From Euglena gracilis (taxonomy: Eukaryota; Euglenida; Euglenophyceae; Euglenales): a stretch of DNA of 64,000 bases. Under the pieces are notes generated by a model. The model saw nothing but the letters and a program-made list of their open reading frames with translations. It was not told the origin of the DNA and did no database searches. The stretch covers positions 63,012,046-63,076,045 of the forward strand of contig CP154954.1 of the NCBI GenBank assembly GCA_039621445.1, in the 5' to 3' direction. A program made the translations under genes and the position numbers. Below are positions 52,844 through 62,769 of this stretch, in pieces; position 1 is the first letter of the stretch; every line of letters starts with the position of its first letter.

Positions 52844-54700
52844 CTATTGTTCATTCAAACCGTATGCACCGTCTTTTCGGATTGCTCGTGTTTTTCTCCA
52901 CATTGTAACGGTTACACCAGAAGTGTAATGTCCAGCAATGTCATCAGACGGTTTGTCTGGACGCAGTTGGTGATACATTTCGTATAAAGATCGTTGTACG
53001 TTGGGTGGGATCGGCAGGTCCTCGTTTTCCTGACGGTCACGTTGCGCCTGCGCGCTTTGTGGGGCGTCGTCCAAACGACGACGTTGTGTGTCTGGCGTTC
53101 GACGTGTTTGTGGTGGTGTTGCAAACTCCGGTCCACGCGGACGTTTGCGCGCGTCAACGTTGTATTGTTTTGCTGGGGCCGTCAAATGTTGTAGAGCTTC
53201 CTTGTAGGTGGCGCGTTGTGCTGGCGACTCAAACCTGGGTTGACCAGAGAAAGGTTGTCCTGGTTCAACAGGTGGTTGTGTCTGTCCAGCCGAAGCCGGT
53301 TGTGAAGGTGTGGTTACAGGAGGTGCTCGTACAGGAATTGTAGATTGTGCGGGTGCTTTTACACGTGCCGACTGCGCGGCTTGAGCAGGGGGTCCTGTTC
53401 TTTGTATAGGTACAGGTTGGATTGAACCTGCTGCTGTTGCGGCAGGCTGAGTCGATGTTGATTGCACAGTCGAAACTGCTTGTACCGGTTTTGTTTGTGG
53501 TGCCGGAGTAGGTTGAGCTACTGGCGGCACAAGATTCGACGCCGAAGTGAGTTGTTCCATTGGACCAGGTGGATGTGGTGGTGCATTCACACGCAAAACT
53601 TCGGGTAGTGCCCAGGTGGGTATACCCAAAATTTTGGAGTTTGGACCAATGCTATCGATTATCACTCCTTTTACGTTGATGGCTCCAAAATGGGATCCAA
53701 GTTCGTAAATTTTGTCAAGGGGAAGGTATTGTTCGCCTTTGGTTGTGTAAGCGAAATCCACAGATTGTGGTACTCGTTCATAGTGAATATTGTCCACTAC
53801 GGGACGCAGGGGGTTTTCTCCGACAACCCGTATCGCTGTCGGTTCCGGCAGCGGTACGGCGGGGGTTGTCGGTGGTTGTGGTTGAGATTGTACAGATGGT
53901 TGAGTTTGTACGGAGTGTGGTGGTTGAGGGGCTGGTTGAGGTGGTTCGTCTGTTTCCATGGTATACTCCGGCTCTTGTTTCTGCCGTTGTATACTCGTCA
54001 TAAGGCTCTTCGGCCATCTCGTCGGTATAGTTGTCGTATGGCTCTTCGGCCTCCATAGCGTATTGTGATTGCATACCAGCCTCCCAGTTCCGGGTAGGCG
54101 GCATGCGTGGGGGAGAGGAAAAACGTTGTTGTGGTAAGTATATTGGTTCTTGCATTTGGACATCACCCATGTCATTTTCTGTGAGTTCAGGAGTATAGCG
54201 TGGCATGTGTTTTGCGTAAGCACCCACTGGGTGCACTCCGCGGAGCACAGGCAGAACCAGGACTCCCAGGTCCCTGAGGATTACGTTGTCTGGAAATCCG
54301 GATTCTCCGGGTTGGAAGAAGATTCTACCCGCTATCGTACTCTGGGACCACATGCCCCAGGTGGCGATAGGCTTGTTGGCGATGCCAAGCAATTGTCGGC
54401 AGCACGAATCCCACATCACTCGGATGAAGGGATCCGGTCGGTCCTCTGCGCACATGCGCAGAGCGTTACGAATTGTATCTGTTGAAGCCGTTGTCAGTTC
54501 ACCCATGTACTTGGGGAACCGAGGCATAACGGGAGCGGCATACTGCCTTTGTGGAGGTTCTGGTTGTGGGCATACTGCCCTTGTGGGGGTAGTGCGCCAT
54601 ACTGCCCTTGTGGAATTTGTGCGGCATACTGCCCTTGTGGCGGTTGTGCGGGTAATAACGACTACGAAGTTGTTCAGCCAATTGTCGTTGTTCATACTCC
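52844..54700 (-). CDS. Retroelement-associated Pro/Gln-rich ORF (frameshifted)
   Basis: Two long frames overlap: about 54700-53980 and 54000-52844. The upstream part has a globular look (PKYMGELTTASTDTIRNAL, RVMWDSCCRQLLGIANKP, GESGFPDNVILRDLGVLVLP) and an acidic tail with two EEPYD repeats. The downstream part is Pro/Gln/Thr-rich with a globular island (VDFAYTTKGEQYLPLDKIYE, GVIIDSIGPNSKILGIPTWA) and an Arg-rich stretch (DARKRPRGPEF). The coding strand is C/A-rich like the adjacent gag and pol. No integrase, recombinase or protease motif is visible. It follows the reverse transcriptase where integrase is expected. It may be an accessory protein of the element or part of another element. Confidence 0.55.
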
Positions 54701-55134
54701 ACATACTGTTGTTCTACCGCCGCAAAAGCAGCGAGTTGGATACTGCTACGGGCAATATCGTATCTCCTTGGGGGCCGCGGTTGCGGCACCCCAAACTGTT
54801 CATAGGCAGATTCCGTTTGTTGTGGAATCGTAGGTTGAGATTGTATGCCACCAAGTGTAGTTTGTTCTGGGGCAACATGCGGAACCGCATGTTGAGTCAC
54901 AGGACTACGGGCCTTGCTGCCGGAGCAGCTTGTACCTGAGGGTCTGCCACTTCGGGCCTGGCTGCCGAAGCAGCTTGTACATGCCGAACGGGGACTTGCC
55001 TTCCACGAGGGAGCGCAAGTCCTCGTCCTCCCGAAGGAGGTTGTGGGTGAGGGGGGTCCTCCCGTAGGAGGTTGTCCAGGGGGAACATACGGTTGGGAGG
55101 ATGGGGGACCAGGTCCCCTTCCTCCAGCATCCAT
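54499..55134 (-). CDS. Retroelement ORF with HKGSM repeats
   Basis: A Pro/Ser-rich start leads into QLAAFAAVEQQYVEYEQRQL, then tandem units HKGSMPHKF, HKGSMAHYP, HKGSMP, encoded by repeats of a CATACTGCCCTTGTGG-type unit on the plus strand (about 54540-54645). Its 5' part overlaps the RNase H remnant in another frame. Confidence 0.45.
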   Translation of the reverse strand: MDAGGRGPGPPSSQPYVPPGQPPTGGPPSPTTSFGRTRTCAPSWKASPRSACTSCFGSQARSGRPSGTSCSGSKARSPVTQHAVPHVAPEQTTLGGIQSQPTIPQQTESAYEQFGVPQPRPPRRYDIARSSIQLAAFAAVEQQYVEYEQRQLAEQLRSRYYPHNRHKGSMPHKFHKGSMAHYPHKGSMPTTRTSTKAVCRSRYASVPQVHG

Positions 55135-55771
55135 CTTGGAAAACAGCTAATAAGAGTAAGTGCTGAGCTGTGGGGAAACAGAGAAGCATAGTCGCTGCTG
55201 TCGACCTCCAGTACGTATGGTTTGTACGGGTCGGCAATGTCAAGTACAACGTTGTCCAACATAAGTTCTTAGTTGTCGTTAGCGATTCTCGCATTGTATC
55301 ATCCCATTGTATCTTTGTATTTTCAGGAGCGCGATTTTTGAGTTGTCGCGTCAGTGGTACCGCGATTTTCGCGAAATCCTTTATGTAAATCGCGTAATAC
55401 TGCGCTAAACCCAAAAATCTTTTTAAATGGTTGATTGTCTTGATGTTTTCAGCTGTCCACTTCTTTATAGCTTCAAGTTTGCTTGGAGATGCTCTCCTTT
55501 GTCCGTTGTTAAGAATATGTCCACAAAATTTTATCGCTTCGCGAAACAAATGGATTTTCGCACCTTTGACGAAAAGCAAATGTTTTTGAAACGTTGTCAG
55601 TACGGAACGTATATCGTGGTAGTGAATATCAAGGATATCACTACCCGAATTTGTAAGTGGAGGAGGTGTGCCAATCAGCACGTCATCAATATATACCATT
55701 GCAAACGGTAAGTTTCGTAAAATACATTGTATCATTCTTTGTTTGGAACATGGCTGGGCCGTTCTTAACAC
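54905..55771 (-). CDS. Reverse transcriptase, C-terminal part, with RNase H remnant
   Basis: Contains the catalytic box FAMVYIDDVLIG (YxDD), HLLFVKGAKIHLF, EAIKFCGHIL and the thumb/connection motif HLKRFLGLAQYYAIYIKDFA typical of Ty3/gypsy-like RT. The start of RNase H (PYVLEVDSSDYA at about 55180-55230, in a neighbouring frame) has the first Asp but no later motifs. The frame continues into unrelated Leu/Arg-rich repeats (YKLLRQ), so RNase H is truncated. Confidence 0.85.
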   Translation of the reverse strand: MLRTAQPCSKQRMIQCILRNLPFAMVYIDDVLIGTPPPLTNSGSDILDIHYHDIRSVLTTFQKHLLFVKGAKIHLFREAIKFCGHILNNGQRRASPSKLEAIKKWTAENIKTINHLKRFLGLAQYYAIYIKDFAKIAVPLTRQLKNRAPENTKIQWDDTMRESLTTTKNLCWTTLYLTLPTRTNHTYWRSTAATMLLCFPTAQHLLLLAVFQDGCWRKGTWSPILPTVCSPWTTSYGRTPLTHNLLREDEDLRSLVEGKSPFGMYKLLRQPGPKWQTLRYKLLRQQGP

Positions 55772-56525
55772 CCATTGGTAACACCGTCCATTGGTAAACT
55801 CCGCGGGAGCTTACAAATGCGGTGTGTGGTTGTGAGTCAGGGTGTAAGTGCGTCTGGTGAAAACCATCCTCTAAGTCGAAAATCGACCAGAGGCGGTTTT
55901 CCGCTTGTTTTGTAATCAGGTCTTCGATAAGTGGTAACGGAAATGGATCGTCTTTTGTCTGTGAGTTCAAGTATCGGTCATCCAGAATAAGTCTCCACTT
56001 CTTCTCTCCAGAAGCATCAGGAGGCTTGGGTACAACAAAAGCTTGTGAGGTCCACTCGCTTTTGGAGGGTATGAACCATTTTCGTTCAATCAGTTTTTCG
56101 ATCATTGTATTGAGAGCTTGTTCTCTTTCGCCTGAACAGCGAAAGAATTTTCGGTGCATGGGCTGTGCACCTTCTTTGAGTTCGATTTTACAGACACCAA
56201 AAGGTCCGCGAATTGCAGGATCTATGTCATGGGCATAGATAGGATGTTCTAAAACATCACTGAATTCGCGATTGATCTTTGTACATAGTTCTTGTGACTT
56301 GGGGTGTTGACCACCGCTTTCTATCACTGCGGATAGTTGGTATGTTTGGTCATTCTGACCTTTATCCCGTACCTGAAGGAATTTGTCAGTGTGGTCAACA
56401 GTTCCGAATGCATCAAGGAAACAAACACGAAAGATGATTTCTTTCAATGGTGGTAACATGACACCGCAAAAAATCTTCGAACAAGGGGGTGTCATTCGGT
56501 AAATCCCACCACTGAAAAGTGACAT
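55686..56525 (-). CDS. Reverse transcriptase, N-terminal part
   Basis: Encodes HDIDPAIRGPFGVCKIELKE, AFVVPKPPD, KKWRLILDDRYLNSQT, LWSIFDLEDGFHQTHLH (first catalytic Asp) and QWTVLPMGVKNGPAMFQ, the fingers and palm of a Ty3/gypsy-type RT. The frame is left shortly after GPAMFQ; the YxDD half continues in another frame (54905-55771). This is one frameshift, either a defect or an assembly error. Confidence 0.9.
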   Translation of the reverse strand: MSLFSGGIYRMTPPCSKIFCGVMLPPLKEIIFRVCFLDAFGTVDHTDKFLQVRDKGQNDQTYQLSAVIESGGQHPKSQELCTKINREFSDVLEHPIYAHDIDPAIRGPFGVCKIELKEGAQPMHRKFFRCSGEREQALNTMIEKLIERKWFIPSKSEWTSQAFVVPKPPDASGEKKWRLILDDRYLNSQTKDDPFPLPLIEDLITKQAENRLWSIFDLEDGFHQTHLHPDSQPHTAFVSSRGVYQWTVLPMGVKNGPAMFQTKNDTMYFTKLTVCNGIY

Positions 56526-56627
56526 ACGTCAGTTGTTGGAACCATTCCGCTTCGGGATTTATAGAAAGGAGTAGCACACCGCGTGCTTGATCCCGAAGGA
56601 TCTTGTCGACGAGAAGAGGGATAAGTT

Positions 56628-57911
56628 TCAGAGGTGGGTGTAGCCACAGGACCACGTCACCCCAAAACTTATCAAACGCATTTGTATGGCTTGACCAGTA
56701 ATTGGATAACGAGAATGTGCCTTGGACGAGAATGCGTCAATCTCCAGTTGTAGGTCCATCGACTTCGCGATTTGCGCAATTTTGGAAAACCAAGTTTCCA
56801 AAATGCGAAATTGTCCAAAATTGAACGCATTCCAGATGCGGTTCGCGAAAACTGTCGCGGTTTCAGTCCTGTGGAGGGCTGAAACACAGTTTACCGAGCC
56901 ACATCGGTAATGCGGTGTGTCCGAAGACACTTCATCAATCATGGTACCAAGTGTATCAGGTGTATTGTAAGGAGGACAATTTTTGTTGGCATTCTGCCAC
57001 TTGTATGCAGGGGCATTGGAAGGGTTGGCATTCTGCCATTCGGGGTCAGGAAGGTTGGCTTTCTGCCATTGGAGGTCCTCATGTGCGATTCTCGCGGTTC
57101 CGAATAGGGACGCGATTCCGCGTTCGTCGAGTTGTCGATGTACTTCAACACACAACGGGTAACAACCCGGTGTGTTGTGTTCTCCTTCAGCTGTCAGGGT
57201 AAACTCGGTATCGGTTCCGGTACCAAGTGTACTCTGGTTGTTGTGTAAAGCGGTTAGTTTGGAAGGTTCAACAATACATCCACAATCGAAATCAGGTTGT
57301 GTGGAAATTCTCCGACAATGTGCGCATTGGAAGGAAGTGTCGGTCTGGTAGTGCATGTCAGTCATGTGTAGTGTGTGCATAAGGGTGTTGGAAGTTGTAG
57401 CTGCTGGGGGGTGTACAGGGGTGTCCGAAATCGTCACACCTGGTGGAAAACGTAACAGTTGTGCAGCTGCGCGGCTACTCGACACCGTTATAACTTCAGG
57501 CCTTTGGGCTTTCTCCTTGGAACCCAGTGAAACGTGGGGGGTTAAGCTACTCGCTTTCCCTACCGCATGGGAAACGTGCGGTAAAGGTGTAATGGGTAGG
57601 GTGGCAGCTTTCTCTTTACCCCTGGTGTAGGAAACGGTGTTTTCGGTTGTAGAAAACGTTGTGGCAAGGCGGGGGGACATCTGGGAAGATGTCTTGGGGA
57701 AGAAATTCGGTGGTGTGGGTTGTGTGCGTGAAGTAGTGCGCAAACCGAGGGAGGGGCAATCCACAACAAGGCGGTTCTGACGCAAGAACGGAAAACCCAA
57801 AATTACGTCAGACCCGCGGATACCCGATTCGTAACTCCAGGTACCCAGAAAATTCTGTACGTGTGGGGGTTGTGAGTGGTGCTTGGGGATGATGCGGAGG
57901 AGTATGTCCAA
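56628..57911 (-). CDS. Retroelement ORF: protease C-terminus, Cys-rich spacer and a DAFSS domain
   Basis: The first ~45 residues contain DVILGFPFLRQNRLVVDCPS, the last strands of a retroviral-type aspartic protease. A low-complexity linker follows, then CAHCRRISTQPDFDCGC (possible zinc site), WQKAN/WQNAN repeats, and LQLEIDAFSSKAHSRYP. A shifted frame downstream (56413-56655) continues WLHPPLKLIPLLVDKILRDQ and EWFQQL. That combination resembles the DLFASxxN...FPPFxLIxxVLxKI...WF segment of some DIRS-like pol proteins; the comparison is from memory. Confidence 0.6.
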   Translation of the reverse strand: MDILLRIIPKHHSQPPHVQNFLGTWSYESGIRGSDVILGFPFLRQNRLVVDCPSLGLRTTSRTQPTPPNFFPKTSSQMSPRLATTFSTTENTVSYTRGKEKAATLPITPLPHVSHAVGKASSLTPHVSLGSKEKAQRPEVITVSSSRAAAQLLRFPPGVTISDTPVHPPAATTSNTLMHTLHMTDMHYQTDTSFQCAHCRRISTQPDFDCGCIVEPSKLTALHNNQSTLGTGTDTEFTLTAEGEHNTPGCYPLCVEVHRQLDERGIASLFGTARIAHEDLQWQKANLPDPEWQNANPSNAPAYKWQNANKNCPPYNTPDTLGTMIDEVSSDTPHYRCGSVNCVSALHRTETATVFANRIWNAFNFGQFRILETWFSKIAQIAKSMDLQLEIDAFSSKAHSRYPITGQAIQMRLISFGVTWSCGYTHL

Positions 57912-58003
57912 AAATCATCCCAAGTCACCACCACACATGGGGCTGTTGTCAGCAGTCATAATTTGATTGGGTACTTGGCTTTCACCAGGAGGGAGTTGGG
58001 AAT

Positions 58004-59398
58004 TTATCCCGTTCGAAAGAGAAGGGGGATTCGACACCCTGTGTCGACCAAAATATTGCATTTGGTAGAAAAATGTTGTGTTCGAATTTCTGCTTGGACC
58101 AAAAGTTCCATGGGGGGTACGCAAAGTGAAGGATTCGGTGTAAAATTGTTGTCTCTCCAACTATTCCAGGATCCCGTTCCTACTTTGCTCAGCATTCCAG
58201 GCAGAAATTTGGAGTGGGGGGTGGGGGACACGAACATTTTCCGGGCACCGACCAAAAAGGCAGATGGGCAGGGAAAGTAAGGTTGATCAGGTCCTACTTC
58301 CGTCTGTTCATCAGCCCAGAGGTCCGATTCAGCACTTCGGCTGTTTATCGTTTTCTTGTGTGAGTAGATAGCGCGCAATGCGCGGACCGCATTGCGGTCG
58401 TCCTCCAACGAGGATTCGGAGTTCTCATCCCCCTCCCTGACCGAAGCCGGGGATCCCTCCTCCAAAGAGGAGATTTTGAACCCGACCTTGTGTTTGTTGT
58501 TGTGGTTTGTATCATTGTGGTGACGTTGGTTCGGGCGGGGAGAGCGAGAACGGTAACATTTGGAGGAGTGGTGATTGCGTGAACCACAAAGGGAACACTT
58601 TTGTTGGTTTTGTAACTTTTGTCGGTTTTGTGATGGGCTTTCACCCCTTGGAGGCCTTGGTGAACGGAATCCCGTTCGACCACGGTTGTTGTAACCCGGT
58701 TTCCCGGATGACGATCGCGAAGAAGATGATCCACTTCGCGAACGTGATCGCGATGAGTCGCGATTTGTATCACGTTTGTAAGGGGGTCGGGGTGATCGAC
58801 GACGAGGTGCGCGATCGCGTCCGCGGTCGCGGAACGGTGATCGGGACCTTTGTCGATAACCCAACGATTGTGATTGTCCAGATTTGTGCGAATATCCGGA
58901 GGAGCGCGAGCTGCGCGAGGATTGTGAACCCCTTGGACTCTGATACCGCTTTCGCGTATCAGGGTGGGGGCAGTCACGGGACGTATGCCCCGATTTGTTG
59001 CACAAAAAGCACGTTTTGTCAGTAGATTGGTCAGATGAGCGCGGATAGCGCGTTTTTGTGTCTCCCCTTTGGGAGTTTGTATGTTTACCGTATCCCCGTG
59101 GGGATTTTGGAGAAGAAGTCTTTTGTAGGGCACTTACCGTACCGCTAGGGAGACCGGCGGTAGGGTGGTGGGTGTAAGCGGATTGTATCTGTCCCAAAAG
59201 TTGTGAGAGTTTCATTTGTTTGGAAACATAGTTCCATCGTTGTTCAAGTGCGAGTTTGTTGTCCGCGAGTTCCTCGCGGTGGATGTCCTTGATAATTGTA
59301 GGAATGAAATGGAGGAGAACCGCATCAAATTGTTCTTTCATTTGGTTCTGTCCCAGTTCATCAACCTCAGAACCCAATCCCAACCATTTGGAATACAA
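58004..59398 (-). CDS. Retroelement gag: zinc knuckles, SR-rich linker, protease start
   Basis: In order: a capsid C-terminal helix region (SEVDELGQNQMKEQFDAVLL); CFLCNKSGHTSRDC, a CX2CX4HX4C knuckle; ~110 residues rich in Ser/Arg; a second knuckle CSLCGSRNHHSSKC; an acidic linker; and NILVDTGC, the catalytic DTG of an aspartic protease. The frame stops within the protease at 58004, and the rest is found in the frame of 56628-57911. The SR-rich spacer between two knuckles is unusual. The first Met is not defined, as the frame is open further upstream. Confidence 0.85.
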   Translation of the reverse strand: MYSKWLGLGSEVDELGQNQMKEQFDAVLLHFIPTIIKDIHREELADNKLALEQRWNYVSKQMKLSQLLGQIQSAYTHHPTAGLPSGTVSALQKTSSPKSPRGYGKHTNSQRGDTKTRYPRSSDQSTDKTCFLCNKSGHTSRDCPHPDTRKRYQSPRGSQSSRSSRSSGYSHKSGQSQSLGYRQRSRSPFRDRGRDRAPRRRSPRPPYKRDTNRDSSRSRSRSGSSSSRSSSGKPGYNNRGRTGFRSPRPPRGESPSQNRQKLQNQQKCSLCGSRNHHSSKCYRSRSPRPNQRHHNDTNHNNKHKVGFKISSLEEGSPASVREGDENSESSLEDDRNAVRALRAIYSHKKTINSRSAESDLWADEQTEVGPDQPYFPCPSAFLVGARKMFVSPTPHSKFLPGMLSKVGTGSWNSWRDNNFTPNPSLCVPPMELLVQAEIRTQHFSTKCNILVDTGCRIPLLFRTG

Positions 59399-59489
59399 AA
59401 TGTCGATTGACTTCCATTTTCGGTCAGTTGGCGCGAATTGCCGCCATTTTTTTCTCCAGCGTAAATCACGAAATTAGGCTTGAACCTGG

Positions 59490-59725
59490 TTGATGCATAT
59501 TAGTCAACCAGTTCATCAAAAGTAATCCGGTTCCGGATCACAAGTTGTCTGGCGCGATCTTTTTCTTCCTTGGGAAGGCAATCAATGAATTCCATTTTGA
59601 TTACCTCGGGGTTCCCGTCTTGGGTTGGACCCTTCAAGTCCCAGTAGTATGTCCAGTTGCGCCAAAATTGTTTCCAAGTTGTGGGATCTCCGTCCCATTG
59701 TGGTTTTACCTTGTTGCAATTGTAA
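59490..59725 (-). CDS. Retroelement gag capsid core (Retrotrans_gag-like)
   Basis: Encodes QWDGDPTTWKQFWRNWTYYW then EVIKMEFIDCLPKEEKDRAR and ITFDELVD, the W-x-x-F/W-rich capsid core of LTR retroelements, ending at TAA near 59500. Its frame differs from the longer upstream frame and is separated from the downstream gag frame by a stop, so gag is broken at least twice. Confidence 0.75.
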
Positions 59726-60939
59726 TGGTACCTTTGAAATCTTGTTGTGGCCGGCCATTTCCATCGTAATTGTTCTTGTATGGTTGTTGTGGTGGGATGC
59801 GCAAATGCGCATCCAGAATGGTACTCATGGTACCGTAGGTACCATGGGTATTTGGTACATCGCAGTTCCGCGAATTGTATGGTTGTGTTTCGCGATTCCG
59901 CGAATCGGATTGTAAAGGGTCGCGATTCCGCGATTCGGATTGTGGTAATTTACCAGGGGGGTAGGAATCCCGTTGTTCACCTGCAAATCGGGGAACCGCG
60001 GTAAATTCCGTGTTTCGCATTCGCGATCCATGGCCAATACCCGGGGTGGGGGTATGGCTCATACCGCGAATCAGTCCCGATTCGCGAACTTCTTGTTGTA
60101 AAACCAGAGGATTCGCAGTTTTTGTGATAAAAACCGGTTCCTCATCCGAAGTTTCACCCTTAGGGGAGTGAATCTTAAGTTGTGGTAAACGGGCGATTGT
60201 AATCGCGATTGTAGGCATGTTCATCATCATGTGCATCCGTGGATGCTTGTAGGGCGTGCGCATCCGAAGATGCTTGTAGGGGTGTGCATACTGCGCTTTT
60301 GGAAGGATTGGCATCCAACGAATCGCGAATTCGATGCACAAAGTCGCGAGTTGGATGTCGGGCATCCGAAGATGCTTCGGTTGATGCGCAAAAAGCGCGT
60401 TGTGAGCTGGAAGTTGCATTTTGACCACCGAAAACACGGTTTTCAGGGGCAAAGTGCGGGGGGTTGCGGGATTTTGCATGAATCTCATCCAAACTCAATG
60501 CAAAATCTTGGATACTTTGTTCCAATGAACCAATCACTTGGAAATGGTCCGAAATTCATTCAACATCACCCTGCAAATGCTTAATACGTTTGCGGTATGA
60601 GGGTAACTCATCCAAAAGTGGTAATTTATCAACAATGGAGGCAAAATCCGCTGAAAGCTTTGGAAAAGTGGTGTCCAAGAATTGGACACGCTTAACCAAA
60701 GTTTCCATTGCGGTTGTAAGGGCGTTCAAACGATTCTCGGTTTGTGGGGTTGTGGTACCCAACGTGGGTTGGGGTACCCCTACCGCATTTTCAGCGGTTT
60801 TGTCATCCATCATTGTAGAAAGGCGGTTCTCCACACCGAAATTTGTTTGTGTAGTGGAGACTTGTTGGGTGACCGAATTTTCGGTCCTCATCAAGGTTTC
60901 ACAAAATTCTTGTAAGTTTTCCTGATTTTTCGCAAGCAT
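59706..60939 (-). CDS. Retroelement N-terminal gag-like region, frameshifted
   Basis: Three overlapping frames (60556-60939, 60175-60537 and 59706-60488) carry a helical start (NQENLQEFCETLMRTENSVT, RVQFLDTTFPKLSADFASIV) and then low-complexity repeats (SRNRDPLQSDSRNRE, HPYKHLRMRTPYKHPRMH). The DNA has many CGCGATTCCGCG and GCATCCGAAGATGC half-palindromes. It is probably the N-terminus of gag upstream of the capsid. Confidence 0.55.
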
Positions 60940-61029
60940 TTGGTCGTAAAATGTGCGAAAATCAAGGGTGTAGTTCGACTTCTTGCGAACCGTTTGTGTC
61001 CTCGCGAGGTGGTTGGGAGTGTTTTTTGT

Positions 61030-61640
61030 AGAATGAAAAGGGGGTATTTTTTTTTTTCAAATCTTTTCATTTTTTTTTATTCATTTTTGTTTGTATTTGC
61101 AATTTTTTTTCATCTTGTTCTTATGTTTGGTTTATGGTGAAATGATATATTTTTTTTTTGATCGAGTTGTATGATTTTAGGGCGTTTTTATGTTTAACAT
61201 TAAATTGATTGCATTTGTTTTTGATTGTTCTTTTTTTCTTTTTTTTAATTCATCAATTGTTATTTTATTTTTAAGTTTCCAGTTGTATTTCCATTTCCAT
61301 TGTTGTATTTTATTTTCTTCAATGTGTTTGTAAATTGGTGGGTTTGACGATTGCATTTAGTTTTTAGGTTATTTCAAATGTGCATTTTTTGTATTTTTAT
61401 TTTTCATCATAAATCGTTTTCATTCCCTTGTAGTGTAGTTTTCATTTCCGCAAATTCAATTTTGTTCCCAATTTCGCATTGTAAAGGTTGGTCTTTTTAT
61501 TTTACATGCTTTTGTTCATTTGTATGAATTTTCTCCTCCAAATCGAATTTCATCTTTCCATTGTTATCAATCGTATTGTATGTTTCATTGATGCCAATTA
61601 TTGTCTTCATTGTATTTTTAGGCCGTTTTTGTAAACCGGA
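61030..61640. other. T-rich spacer inside the retroelement
   Basis: More than 70% A+T with long T runs on the plus strand. No open frame of note. It separates the coiled-coil ORFs from gag and might include a leader or untranslated region of the element. Confidence 0.6.
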
Positions 61641-61729
61641 TCCCATGCCCAATGTTTAAGTGTGGTAGTTCGCGTTTTTGTAAATGCGATGGTTCTGGGG
61701 GTCGGCGATTGCCGGGCACATCAAATTGC

Positions 61730-62650
61730 TTAGGGGGGGGGGAAGGGGAAAACAAATGCGTTGAAGCGAACGCTTTCCGGGGAAGGGTGATGCGAATGCG
61801 CGGGTTGCGAAGTTGCATGGAAGAAAAATCTCATTGCGGGGATCCAGACCATTGGAAAACGGGGAAGTTGCCACTTGCAAACGCACACTTTTTTTATGCA
61901 CCAGGGTGTTTGAAAATCAACCCACAAAGCTTTGGGGGATGTCCAAACCTCACCAAGCTTTGCCATAGGTGGGCGTTGTAAGGGTTTTTTGGGTGTTTCA
62001 AAAACGTTTGGAGGCAACCGCCGCTTTGGGGTACCCCCCCGCAAGTTTCCATTGGTCGGTTCTTTCACCGAGGGTGTTGTTGTGTGTGGAACCTGGGTGA
62101 CCAATTTCATCAATCAGGTTCTTCCCGATTTTCGTGAGTGGTCGTAAGGTGCGAAAATCAAGGGGTTTTCGACTTTTCGCAAGCATCCGAAGAGGGGGAG
62201 TCCGAGTGATTTGGTTTTTTGTAAATGGGAAGTGGTGGATTGTAAGGTTTTGTGTTGGGTATTCAAATCCGCAAGTGCGGTTCGTTTCAATGCCGGTGGT
62301 ATCCGGAATTGAGTTTTGAATACCGTTCCACCGTTTGTGTAAATCCGCAAACGCGGATTCGATTTCGTTCACGTCCGCTTGTAACTGGTTGTGCAAATCG
62401 GTTGCAGTGGATCGGAATACCCCCATACTGGGATTTTTGGTGGAAGTCTCCACAAAGCGGCGTTGTAAGTCTCAAATTGCAGTTTGTAGCCCCGAAACAT
62501 CCGCAAAAGCGGTTTTCAGGTCTGCAAACGCAATTTGGAGGTCCTCATTTGCGTTTTGGATAGTAGTTATGACCGTTTCTCGGTCTTGGAGTTCCTTCCG
62601 CATTCGTGGTTTGTAAGATAAGAATCACGGCATCGCGGGATTGGAGTTCC
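61730..62650 (-). pseudogene. Degraded coiled-coil ORF of the retroelement
   Basis: Discontinuous frames read IQNANEDLQIAFADLKTAFA, a stop, then DLHNQLQADVNEIESAFADL and IPDTTGIETNRTCGFEYP. Heptad-like spacing and the repeated AFADL words suggest a long coiled coil. Stops at about 62475 and a frame change near 62000 break it. Confidence 0.5.
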
Positions 62651-62769
62651 GCCGTGGCGGTTTGTAATGCGTTGGAAGCAGTTTCAAGTTTTTATACGTC
62701 CTTTTGCCACTTTTTATGGAGGAAATCTTGCCGATGCACGATTTCGGCCACTTGAGTGTGCAATTGTGG

